DNA from: Bradyrhizobium sp. NFR13
GTDB lineage: Bacteria; Pseudomonadota; Alphaproteobacteria; Rhizobiales; Xanthobacteraceae
Length of the DNA stretch: 64,000 bases
Direction of reading: 5' to 3'
Assembly: GCF_900114605.1 (NCBI RefSeq)
Contig: NZ_FOTP01000001.1
Span: 682,001-746,000 of the forward strand
Made by a program: the position numbers and the translations under genes. Within the stretch, counting starts at the first letter, position 1, and every line of letters starts with the position of its first letter. Positions 35,357 through 44,300 of this stretch are shown here, one piece after another. The notes under the pieces were generated by a model that was not told where the DNA came from, did not search any database, and worked only from the letters and a program-made list of their open reading frames with translations.

Positions 35357-36229
35357 TTAAGAGAACCCAAACAGCTTTGCCGGATTTGTGACCAGTATCT
35401 TTTCCAGCAAGGCATCGTCCGGCGCGTAGCGATAGAGCAATTCAAGCAGGTCGGCGTCGTTCGGCGGCTGGACGACCGATACGGGGTGCGGCCAGTCGCT
35501 TGCCCAGACGCAGCGATCGGGCGCGGCTTCGAGATAGGCTTGCGCGATAGGAACGACGTCGTCCCACGGCGGGCCTTTTTTGGACGTCTTTTCGCCGAGC
35601 GAAAGCATCACCCAGAAATTTCCCTTAGACAGCAGATCGAGAACCGCACGCAAATTCGGATCGTTCTTGCCGAGGGTTGGATCCGGGCGGCCCATGTGAT
35701 CGATGAGGACCGGTACCTTGAGAGACGCGATCTTGTCGAGATTGGCGACGATGCCGTCCTTCTCCGGCTGGAATTTAGCGTACCAGCCGAGTTCGGAAAT
35801 ACGTGCGATCGCGCGCTCGTAGTCGCTGTCCGAAAGCACGGCGCCGAGCTCCTTGCGGAAGCTGAACCGCGCCCCGCCGACGCCGGCGTCATTCAGCTTG
35901 GCGAGATATGCATCGTCGCGTTCGGCGAAAACCAGCGCATTCGCGCAGGCCTTGTAGTTCGGCCCCATCGCCGCCAGCCCGTCCAGAACCACCGAATGAT
36001 CGGCACCATATGTCGTCGTCTGCACGATGATGCCACGCTCGATACCAAGCGCCTTGTGTACCCGAAGCGCAGCCTCCCAGGTCGCCGTCGGCATCTGATA
36101 GGCCGCGCCGGGCCGGACGGGATAGCGTTCCACGGGACCAAGCACATGGAACTGACTGTCGATGCTCTTCGGCGGCGGCTTGCGGGATGGCGTGCGCGGG
36201 TTTGGATCAAATGGAAGATAGTCGGGCAT
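35357..36229 (-). CDS. Amidohydrolase, pyrone-dicarboxylate hydrolase (LigI)-like
   Basis: A 290-residue TIM-barrel hydrolase of the COG3618/LigI group, which opens lactones such as 2-pyrone-4,6-dicarboxylate. Matches include HVLGPVERYPVRPGAAY, GIERGIIVQTTTYGADHSVVLDGL, PVLIDHMGRPD and CVWASDWPHPV with the catalytic Asp. The first strand reads DSQFHV, so Gln replaces the first His of the usual HxH. Last gene of the six-gene IclR-controlled operon. It likely hydrolyses a ring or lactone intermediate of an aromatic acid; substrate unknown. Confidence 0.85.
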   Translation of the reverse strand: MPDYLPFDPNPRTPSRKPPPKSIDSQFHVLGPVERYPVRPGAAYQMPTATWEAALRVHKALGIERGIIVQTTTYGADHSVVLDGLAAMGPNYKACANALVFAERDDAYLAKLNDAGVGGARFSFRKELGAVLSDSDYERAIARISELGWYAKFQPEKDGIVANLDKIASLKVPVLIDHMGRPDPTLGKNDPNLRAVLDLLSKGNFWVMLSLGEKTSKKGPPWDDVVPIAQAYLEAAPDRCVWASDWPHPVSVVQPPNDADLLELLYRYAPDDALLEKILVTNPAKLFGFS

Positions 36230-36240
36230 CTGTCGCTCCT

Positions 36241-36633
36241 TTAATCGATCACCGCAGTGAAATCGCATTGCACCAGGGCGCCGCCCTCCATCTCCATGGA
36301 GAGCGCATGACGGGCCGGGCGCGAATGTTCGTCCGGAAACATCTTGAGCCACTCGACATTGACCGGCCCACGATTGCTGCGATCCTTGAGCCAGACCGTC
36401 ATCTTGATGATGTCATCGGTGCTGCCGCCCCCGGCTTCCACGATCGCCTTCATATGCGCGAACATGTTGGCGCACTGGCTTTCGAGATCGGGCGGCATCT
36501 CGCTCGTCCTGGGATCGCGGCCGAGGATGACGCCGGACATCAGCAGATTGTTGATGCGGCAGGCATTGGGAATCGGATTTGCGTGCTTGAACTCGCCGAT
36601 ATGAACGCTGCGGCGGCGCTTGGAAGATGTCAT
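36241..36633 (-). CDS. RidA-family enamine/imine deaminase
   Basis: A 130-residue RidA/YjgF-type protein. A basic N-terminus precedes the fold's core (NLLMSGVILGRDPRT, QCANMFAHMKAIVEAGGGSTDDIIKMTVWLKD) and the active-site Arg region RPARHALSMEM. Members hydrolyse enamines; some are 2-aminomuconate deaminases in aromatic amine breakdown. Next to a hydratase/decarboxylase-family gene, a catabolic deaminase role is plausible. ATG 36633 is 22 bp after the hydratase stop. Confidence 0.88.
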   Translation of the reverse strand: MTSSKRRRSVHIGEFKHANPIPNACRINNLLMSGVILGRDPRTSEMPPDLESQCANMFAHMKAIVEAGGGSTDDIIKMTVWLKDRSNRGPVNVEWLKMFPDEHSRPARHALSMEMEGGALVQCDFTAVID

Positions 36634-36655
36634 GGCTGCAGTCTCCGGATAACGG

Positions 36656-37459
36656 TCAGACGAATTGGCACGACACCGAGCCATACGGCCCGTAATCGGC
36701 ATGTATCGTATCGCCGCGGCTGACCTCGATCGGACGCGTGAAGGATCCGGCGAGCACCACCTCGCCTGCAGCGAGATATTCGTCGTGCGGCGCGAGGCGA
36801 TTGGCGAGCCACGCGATGCCGTTTGCCGGATGGTTCAGCACGCCGGCGGCGACCCCGGTCTCCTCGATCTGGCCATTCCGGAACAGCAGCGCGCTGACCC
36901 AGCGCAAATCGACATCCAGCGGACGGAATGGACGACCGCCGACCACAATCGCGGCATTCGCTGCGTTGTCGGAGATCGTGTCCACCACCGTGCGGGGCTT
37001 CTTGCTTTGCGGATGCACCCGATGCATCCGCGTTTCCAGGATTTCGAGCGCCGGTGTGACGTAGGCGGTCGCGTTCAGCACGTCGAAGATCGTACAATCC
37101 GGCCCGCGCAGATCGGTCTTGAGCACGAAGGCCAGTTCGACCTCGACGCGCGGCGCGAAGAACCGCTCATAAGGGATGGTGCCGGCATCCTGATAGAACA
37201 TGTCGGCGAACAGCACGCCATAATCCGGCTTGGAGATGCTGACCGCATTCTGCATCGCCTTCGAGGTCAGGCCGATCTTGTGGCCTTTGATCACCCGCCC
37301 GCGTTCGAGCTGCAGCGCCGTCCAGGTCCGCTGGATCGCATAGGCATCCTCGATGGTGAGATCGGGATAGTCAGCGGTGAACATGGTGATGAGCGTCTTG
37401 GTCCGCTCCGCCTCGTCGAGGCGACGCGCCAGCGTATCGATGACCGTCTGATCAAGCAC
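36656..37459 (-). CDS. 2-oxo-hepta-3-ene-dioate hydratase / 4-oxalocrotonate decarboxylase family
   Basis: A 267-residue enzyme of the HpaH/MhpD/DmpH group, acting on unsaturated 2-oxo acids in meta-cleavage pathways with a divalent metal. Signatures: [40 protein letters not shown] and [13 protein letters not shown] as [13 protein letters not shown]. Whether it hydrates or decarboxylates cannot be settled by eye. It starts two bases before the FAH-family stop, so the two are tightly coupled. Confidence 0.88.
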   Translation of the reverse strand: MLDQTVIDTLARRLDEAERTKTLITMFTADYPDLTIEDAYAIQRTWTALQLERGRVIKGHKIGLTSKAMQNAVSISKPDYGVLFADMFYQDAGTIPYERFFAPRVEVELAFVLKTDLRGPDCTIFDVLNATAYVTPALEILETRMHRVHPQSKKPRTVVDTISDNAANAAIVVGGRPFRPLDVDLRWVSALLFRNGQIEETGVAAGVLNHPANGIAWLANRLAPHDEYLAAGEVVLAGSFTRPIEVSRGDTIHADYGPYGSVSCQFV

Positions 37460-37461
37460 CG

Positions 37462-38322
37462 TTATTTCTCCTCTGCGACGACGTTGCGAAGAATGCCGAT
37501 CTGCCTAGACTCAACCTCGACGACATCGCCTGGCTTGAGCCAACGCGGCGGCGTGAAGCGGGCGCCGGCGCCGGTCGGCGTTCCGGTCGCGATCATGTCG
37601 CCGGGCTTCAAGGTGGCAAAAGTCGACAGATAAGAAATCAGATAGTCGAAGGTGAACATCAGCCGCTCTGTCGAGTCGTTCTGACGCTCCTCCCCGTTCA
37701 CTCGCGTGACGATATCGTGCGTCCCTTGCGGATCGCATTCGTCCACCGTGACGATCCACGGCCCGACGCTGCCGGACCGATCGAAATTCTTGCCCTGGGT
37801 GACGTTGAACTTGCCGTGATGCAGCCAATCCCGCACCGAGCCTTCGTTGCAGAGAGTCATGCCGAAGATGTGCGACCACGCATTCTCTCGCGTAATGTGA
37901 CGACCTTCCTTGCCGATGACGATCACGAGTTCGCCTTCGTAGTCGAGCTGCTCGGAGATCTTCGGCTTTTCGATCGGCTGATCGGAGCCGACCACCGACG
38001 ACGGGTTGCGGACGAACAGGCTCGGATATTTCGGCAAATCCGAGCTGTCTTTGTATTCAGCATTGCGGTCCTTGTAGTTGACCCCGATGCACCACAGCTT
38101 CTCCGGCGCCGGGATCGGCGGCAGCAAGACCAGATCCAACAGTCGATGATCGGGCTTGCGGCCGGCGCTCACCTGTTTCGCCTTCGCCAGCCCGTTGCCG
38201 GCGATCAAGCTGCGCAGATCGGGAAACTCCGATCCAAGCAATGCACTGAGATCGATAACGCCGTCATCGGTCACCACGCCGTAGTGGCTGCTTCCGCCGG
38301 TCGAATAGCTGCATAGTTTCAT
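37462..38322 (-). CDS. Fumarylacetoacetate hydrolase-family protein
   Basis: A 286-residue FAH-superfamily enzyme. The core reads KLWCIGVNYKDRNAEYK, then PSLFVRNPSSVVGSDQPI, LDYEGELVIVIGKEGRHI with the metal-binding Glu pair, and MIATGTPTGAGA. Relatives hydrolyse acylpyruvates or decarboxylate/isomerise homoprotocatechuate ring-cleavage products (HpaG). ATG 38322 gives the standard MKLCSYS start. Third gene of the operon; with the hydratase it forms the typical lower part of an aromatic acid pathway. Confidence 0.9.
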   Translation of the reverse strand: MKLCSYSTGGSSHYGVVTDDGVIDLSALLGSEFPDLRSLIAGNGLAKAKQVSAGRKPDHRLLDLVLLPPIPAPEKLWCIGVNYKDRNAEYKDSSDLPKYPSLFVRNPSSVVGSDQPIEKPKISEQLDYEGELVIVIGKEGRHITRENAWSHIFGMTLCNEGSVRDWLHHGKFNVTQGKNFDRSGSVGPWIVTVDECDPQGTHDIVTRVNGEERQNDSTERLMFTFDYLISYLSTFATLKPGDMIATGTPTGAGARFTPPRWLKPGDVVEVESRQIGILRNVVAEEK

Positions 38323-38411
38323 GAAGGCTCCTGAATAATTCACTGGATCGATTGCCGCCGGATCGCGGTGCCGGACCGGCTGCTCGAGCTGCGCCCGCGG
38401 CGTTCTTCCAA

Positions 38412-39020
38412 TTACTTCGATGTCTGGAATACGGACTTCAACGTGAAGATCTCGCCTAGCCGCGCGTAACGCGGACCGGCAATGCGGGCGATCGGATCGA
38501 GGCTCTCGGTTTCAATCTTGCCGTTGGCGAGCAGATCATCCTTGATGTGAAATGCGACCACTTCGCCGACGATCAACCGGCTGCGGGTATCGCCGAATTC
38601 GAGGCATTGCCGAAATCGGCATTCCATCGCAATAGGCGCCGCCGTCAGCCGCGGCACCCCGATATGGTCGCTGGGAGTCGTCTCGAGACCGAGGACTTCG
38701 ACCTCACTCACCTCCGGCGGATGTTCCGCGGAGCTTTCGTGAACCGCCGACATCAACGGCGAATCCGCGATGTGAATGACGTATTCTTCGCGATCCAGGA
38801 TGTTGCGCGCCGTGTCTTTGTAGACGCCTGATTTGCGGCCGACGCTAATTGCCAGCATCGGCGGCTTGGGCGAGACGAAGATGAAGGCACTGAACGGCGC
38901 AAGGTTGACGGTACCTGCCTGCGACAGGCTGGTCACCCATGCGATCGGTCGCGGGACGACGATGCCGGTGAGCAGACGATAAGCCTTTTCGGCACCAAGT
39001 TCAGCGGGATCGATCTTCAT
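38412..39020 (-). CDS. Flavin reductase-family flavoprotein
   Basis: A 202-residue FMN-binding split-barrel protein of the flavin reductase/flavoredoxin family. Characteristic parts are GIVVPRPIAWVTSLSQAGTVNLAPFS and FVSPKPPMLAISVGRKSGVYKDTARNI. Members supply reduced flavin to two-component monooxygenases, but no oxygenase gene lies in this operon, so it may serve a partner elsewhere or have its own activity. It starts three bases before the Bug-family stop at 39024. Confidence 0.88.
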   Translation of the reverse strand: MKIDPAELGAEKAYRLLTGIVVPRPIAWVTSLSQAGTVNLAPFSAFIFVSPKPPMLAISVGRKSGVYKDTARNILDREEYVIHIADSPLMSAVHESSAEHPPEVSEVEVLGLETTPSDHIGVPRLTAAPIAMECRFRQCLEFGDTRSRLIVGEVVAFHIKDDLLANGKIETESLDPIARIAGPRYARLGEIFTLKSVFQTSK

Positions 39021-39023
39021 TCG

Positions 39024-39989
39024 TCAATCCGCCTTTACGTTGGCCTTGCGCACGACCGGAATCCACTTGGCGTCCTCACGATCGAGATAGGCTCTGAACT
39101 CACCCGCCGTCATCGGGAGCGCTTCGGCGCCAAGCTTTTCGAACTTGTCGACCACGCCTGGCTCCTTGAGAATCTCAGTCAGCGCCTTGTTCAATTTATC
39201 GGCGACCGGAGTGGGGGTGTTCGCCGGAGCAAACAGCCCTGTGAAGGTCTGGCCGTCAAAATCCGGATAGCCGAGCTCGGCGAAAGTGGGCACGTCCGGA
39301 AGCGTCTTCAGTCGATGTGGGCTCGTGACCGCCAAGGCGCGCACCATTCCACTCTTGATATATTGAAGGCTGACCGACAGTTGATCGAATGCGAACTGAA
39401 CCTGTCCGCCGAGAAGGTCATTGGTCGCGGGCGCGTTGCCGCGATAATGCGCCGTCACCCAACGAATCTCGAGCTTGGACTGCATGAGTTCGCTAAGCAG
39501 GTGATTGGTGGTGCCCGGCCCCGGAGAGGCCATCGTCAGCTTGCCCGGATCGCGCTTCGCGAGTTCGAGCAATTCGGCGAACGACGTAGCCTTCACGGAA
39601 GGATGAACCTCGAGCACCAGCGGCGTCATCGAGATGCTCGAGATCGGCAGGAAGTCGCGCTTCCAGTTGTAGGCGTCGCGCTTGTTGATTTCGGGAGCGA
39701 AGAGAACCGGACCGTTGGCGCCGACCATGAGCGTGTAGCCATCATTCGGCGCTTTCGCCAGCGCTTCCCCGGCGATCATGCCGCCAGCGCCCGACTTGTT
39801 TTCGATCACGAAGGGCTGGCCCAATTTCTCTTGCAGCCGATCCGCGACGATGCGCGCCGCGCTATCGACATTGCCGCCGGCCGGATAGGGCACGATCAGT
39901 TTGACAATGCGCGTGGGCCATTCCTGAGCCGTCGCCGCGCCATTAACCAGCGTCGCAACAATGGCTGCAGCGATCCATAGCGACCTCAT
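39024..39989 (-). CDS. Bug-family (TctC) periplasmic binding protein
   Basis: A 321-residue tripartite tricarboxylate-type receptor. A signal peptide (SLWIAAAIVATLVNGAATAQE) leads into WPTRIVKLIVPYPAGGNVDSAARI, the hallmark pocket loop of Bug proteins, then NKSGAGGMIAGEALAKA. No TctA/TctB permease is encoded nearby, as is common for these orphan receptors, which may borrow a permease or signal. Tandem ATGs at 39992 and 39989 follow GGGAGG; 39989 has the better spacing. First gene of the operon divergent from the IclR gene. Confidence 0.93.
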   Translation of the reverse strand: MRSLWIAAAIVATLVNGAATAQEWPTRIVKLIVPYPAGGNVDSAARIVADRLQEKLGQPFVIENKSGAGGMIAGEALAKAPNDGYTLMVGANGPVLFAPEINKRDAYNWKRDFLPISSISMTPLVLEVHPSVKATSFAELLELAKRDPGKLTMASPGPGTTNHLLSELMQSKLEIRWVTAHYRGNAPATNDLLGGQVQFAFDQLSVSLQYIKSGMVRALAVTSPHRLKTLPDVPTFAELGYPDFDGQTFTGLFAPANTPTPVADKLNKALTEILKEPGVVDKFEKLGAEALPMTAGEFRAYLDREDAKWIPVVRKANVKAD

Positions 39990-40112
39990 CATTTCCTCCC
40001 GCCAGATGCGGCTTTCACGCCGCTGACCGTGTGTTCGACGCCGATTGGGACCAGCGCTCTTGCGGCGGACCATTGGTTCAACCGCTTTACTTGTCGATGC
40101 CAATATGCGGTT

Positions 40113-40133
40113 ATTGTCCACATTATGGACAAT
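40113..40133. promoter_or_regulatory. IclR-type operator over the regulator's start codon
   Basis: ATTGTCCA-CATTA-TGGACAAT is a perfect 8-bp inverted repeat with a 5-bp spacer. The ATG of the IclR gene (40125) begins inside it. IclR proteins bind palindromes of this size, so binding here should repress the regulator's own gene and could control the divergent catabolic operon whose first gene starts 135 bp away. Confidence 0.7.
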
Positions 40134-40913
40134 GGATTGCCGATAACACTGGATCCGGAGCCGCGACAAGGCGCACAGGCGATCCGGCGCGCGCTCTTCC
40201 TCCTTCGCGTGCTCGCAGCGGGCGGTGAGAGCGGATTGCCGTTGAAAGAAGTCGTCCAGGCGACGCGTCTATCGCGCCCGACCGTACACCGGATCATCCA
40301 TGTCTTGATGGAGGAGGGGCTCGTGGAGCGCCACGAGCGCTCGGGTCGCTATGCAATCGGCACGCAGGTCCCTGAATTGGCACTCGCTCGCCCATCGCGC
40401 TCGCCATTGCTCGCAGCAGCGGACGACATTTTGCGCGAAACGTCGCAACGGGTCGGCGACACACTGTTTCTCACGGTGCGCACCGGCAACGACACTTTAT
40501 GCGTGGATAGGAGAATTGGCTCGTATCCAATCCAGGTACTCTCGATCGCCATCGGCGCGCGGCGGCCGCTCGGCGTCAGCAGCGCAGGTGTCGCCATTCT
40601 GGCCGCGTTACCGGCTCAAGAGTCACGCAGGATCGCTGCGACGAATGAACCTCGATTCGCGGGATATCGGACCGACCGGCAGACCGTGTTGTCAGAGATC
40701 GCCGACGCCCGGCGCAGGGGCTATGGCGTGCGCGAAGTCGGATTGGTCCAGGGCACGAAATCGATTTCGACCTGGATCAAAACAGCCGATGGCACTCCGG
40801 CGGCAGCCCTCACCATATCGGCCGTTCGAACACGGCTCGGCCCGCGACGCGAGCAGGAAGTTGTCGAAACGCTTCTGAAGGCAGCTTACGAGGTTGAGCA
40901 GAAAATCCGGTAA
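40125..40913 (+). CDS. IclR-family transcriptional regulator
   Basis: A 262-residue regulator: a winged helix at residues about 15-80 (AIRRALFLLRVLAAG, LPLKEVVQATRLSRPTVHRIIHVLMEEGLV) and an IclR effector domain (ETSQRVGDTLFLTVRTGNDTLCVDRR, RRPLGVSSAGVAILAALP). The divergent Bug/FAH/hydratase/RidA operon is its obvious target, with an aromatic acid or ring-cleavage product as likely effector. Upstream in-frame codons to 40029 exist, but the palindrome over ATG 40125 and the family's usual length favour this start. Confidence 0.92.
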   Translation: MDNGLPITLDPEPRQGAQAIRRALFLLRVLAAGGESGLPLKEVVQATRLSRPTVHRIIHVLMEEGLVERHERSGRYAIGTQVPELALARPSRSPLLAAADDILRETSQRVGDTLFLTVRTGNDTLCVDRRIGSYPIQVLSIAIGARRPLGVSSAGVAILAALPAQESRRIAATNEPRFAGYRTDRQTVLSEIADARRRGYGVREVGLVQGTKSISTWIKTADGTPAAALTISAVRTRLGPRREQEVVETLLKAAYEVEQKIR

Positions 40914-40995
40914 GCACGCGTCGCCAATCCAAGGCAAAGGTCCGCTTGCGTATAAGCAGGATTAAGCAGCCAATCGACGGCTGGCTGTTCTAATT

Positions 40996-41027
40996 CGAAC
41001 GGAAAAATCTGGCGTGCCGTTCGAAAC
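40996..41027. terminator. Stem-loop downstream of the IclR gene
   Basis: TTCGAACGG and CCGTTCGAA form a perfect 9-bp stem around a 14-base spacer, 80 bp after the regulator's stop. It lies in the 390-bp gap (40914-41303) before the glutamate dehydrogenase gene, in which I see no other feature except a presumed promoter. Confidence 0.4.
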
Positions 41028-41303
41028 ATCGCCACGAAACTCATACATTATTGAAATTGCTTGCGATTTTATAAGACACCTCATGGCGTGAGGCTCGTCG
41101 GCATCGATTCCGGCCTCAAGACACACCTTACAACTCCGCGCGCCAGCGCGGCTCCGGGGTGCTAATATAGTCAAGGCCGCATGACCGAAGATTTCACCTG
41201 TGCGATTGAATCGCGGTCGGGAAACAATGGCGCACGAAGAGATGCACTCCAAAAACAACGGCCGACCGTAATTGCGTTAGTCGGTTGGGACATGGAGGAC
41301 GTT

Positions 41304-44300
41304 ATGGCGTGGCGTGACGACAAGGCCCGGGCGACTCTGATCCGCGACGCGGCGGGAAGCGTGCAGCCGGGCAAGGCTCCCCGACCCTTTGCCGAGCTTA
41401 TGTTCGGCTACACCAATGTCGAGGACCTCGCCAGTTACGATGCCTCCTCGCTTGCCTTCCTGGCGGAGCAAGCCTGGGAGCATGTACAGCGACGCACGGC
41501 GGGTCGTGCCGATATCCGCGTCGTCAATCCGATGATGCCGGACGGGCGCGAGATATCCGTGCTCGAAATTCTCAACGACGATATGCCTTTCCTGTTCGAT
41601 TCTATCATGGCGGAGCTCGCCGAGCAGGGTATCGAAGTCACTCTCGTCGCTCACCCTATCATCGCGGTGGAGCGCGATGACCAAGGCAAGCTCCTGCACT
41701 TCTACGGTGAAGCATTGCCGGGAGGGGCAAAGGGCGCGAGAGAGAGCCTGATTCACCTCCACATCACCCGACTCGACGCCGACGCTGACCGCGAGAGGCT
41801 AATTGACGGCCTCGCCAGAACGTTGAGCGACGTACGCGCCTGCGTCACGGACTGGCGCGTCATGCGCGACCGCGTCGAGGACGCGATCAAGACCTTCTCT
41901 TCCAATCCGCCGCCGCTACCGATCGACGAGGTCGCCGAAGCCAACCAGTTCCTGCAATGGCTGTGCGCGGACAATTTCACCTTTCTCGGCGTGCGTGAAT
42001 ATCGTTTCTCGCCCGACGGCGATGCGTCGGACGATATCACGACCGCTGAGGGCCTCGGCATCCTCCGCGACCCCGATGTAAAGGTCCTGCGCCGCGGCAG
42101 TGAAATGGTGGTGATGACGTCGGAAATTCGCGAGTTCATGCGCGAGCCGACCCTACTCATCGTCATCAAGGCCAATGTGAGTAGCCGCGTTCATCGCCGC
42201 ATCCGGATGGATTATATCGGCATCAAGCTCTATGCGCCCGACGGTCGACTCGAGGGTGAATTGCGAGTCGTCGGCCTGTTCACCTCAGGCGCCTATACAC
42301 GCTCAGTCCGACAGATCCCCTATATTCGCCACAAGGTATCACGGGTGCTCCAGCGCGCCGGCTTCGATCCGAACAGCCATTCGGGCAAGGCGCTGATGCA
42401 TATCCTCGAGGAATATCCGCGAGACGAACTATTCCAGGTCGACATCGACACCCTCTTCAATTTCGTCATGGAAATCCTGATCCTCTATGAGCGCCCCCGC
42501 GTCCGGGCGCTCGCTCGGGTCGACAAGTTCGATCGCTTCGTCTCCATCCTCGTCTTCATTCCGCGCGACAAATACGACACTGATGTGCGCATGCGCATCG
42601 GCGCCTTCCTGTCGCAGATCTACAAAGGGATGCAGGCGGCCTCCTACGTGTCTTTCCCCGAAGGAGCATTGGCGCGCGTTCACTACATCATCGGACGCTA
42701 TGAAGGAAAGACTCCTGCCGTCGAGCGCGCCACGCTGGAAGCCGGGATCAACGCCATCGCCGCGACCTGGGCCGACAAGCTGAAAGCCGCGCTGACTGCG
42801 TCTACCGATGGCATGCGGGCGCGCATGCTCGCCAATCGCTATGCCCAAGCCTTTACCGGCGGTTATACCGAGGTTTCTACGGCGGAACAGGCGATAGCCG
42901 ATATCGCCACCATCGAAAGGCTCACGCCGACCCGCCCGGTGACGATTTCGGTTCATCGCTTCGAGGGCGAGGACGATCCCAGGCGCTTCGGCCTGAAGGT
43001 GTTCTCGGATGCCGCGCCGCTGTCGCTGTCCTACCGCGTGCCGGTGATCGAAAATCACGGCCTGCGCGTGGTCGATGAACGTACCTATCAGATCGTGCCC
43101 GGTGCCAGGCCGGAGCCGGTGTGGCTGCATGACATGACGATCGAGACCAGCGATGGCCAGCCGGTCGAGATCAACCGGGAATTCAGCCATCGGCTCGAAG
43201 CCTCGATCATGGCGGTGGTCGGTGATCGAGCCGAATCCGACGGATATAACGGGCTGATCCTGCGCACAGCCTTGGGCTGGCGCGAAGTCTCGACCATCCG
43301 GGCGCTGTCCCACTATTTGCACCAGATCCGCGCACCGTTCAGCCAAGATTATATGTGGGAGACCCTGCGCAAGAATGCCGCAATCACCGCCAATCTCGTA
43401 GCGCTGTTCCAGACCCGCCTAGATCCACGCCTCGCCCTTACCGATTCCGAGCGCTCGGCCCAAGAGACCGCCCTCCTTGCCGATATCGAGGAGCAGCTCA
43501 AATCCGTCGCATCGCTCGACGAAGATCGCATTCTCCGCCGTTTCACCAATCTGGTACAGTCCACCATCCGCACCAATTTGTGGCAGGTCAGCGAGGACGG
43601 ACATCCGCGTCCGGTGATCTCCTTCAAGTTCGACGCGCGCGGAATCGAGGACCTGCCAGCTCCACGACCGCTCTACGAGATTTTCGTCTATTCCCCCCGC
43701 GTCGAAGGCATTCACCTGCGCTTCGGCAAGGTTGCGCGCGGCGGACTGCGGTGGTCAGATCGGCCGCAGGACTTCCGCACCGAGATCCTCGGCCTGGTCA
43801 AGGCCCAGCAGGTCAAGAATGCCGTGATCGTGCCGGTCGGCGCCAAAGGCGGCTTCGTGCCCAAGCGCCTACCGGCGCCCTCCAGCCGCGACGCGTGGCT
43901 CGCGGAAGGCACCGAAGCCTATCGCATCTTCGTTCGCTCGCTGCTCGAACTCACCGACAATCTCGACGGCGACGACCTCCTCCCGCCCGACTCGACCGTA
44001 CGGCATGATGGTGACGATCCTTATCTGGTCGTCGCCGCCGACAAAGGCACCGCCACCTTCTCCGACATCGCCAACGCGATTTCGGCCGAGAAGAACCATT
44101 GGCTCGGCGATGCCTTCGCCTCCGGCGGCAGCCAGGGCTACGACCACAAGAAGATGGGGATTACGGCACGAGGCGCATGGGAGGCGGTCAAACGCCACTT
44201 CCGCGAGCTCGGCACCGACATTCAGACTATGCCTTTCACCGTGGTCGGCGTCGGCGACATGTCCGGCGACGTCTTCGGCAATGGCATGCTACTCTCGCCG

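Noticed and set aside
25670-41070. Shared 13-mer ATTGAAATTGCTT near 25670 and 41050 as a possible attachment-site pair
   Set aside because: A 13-base match is expected by chance in 64 kb, and there is no integrase.
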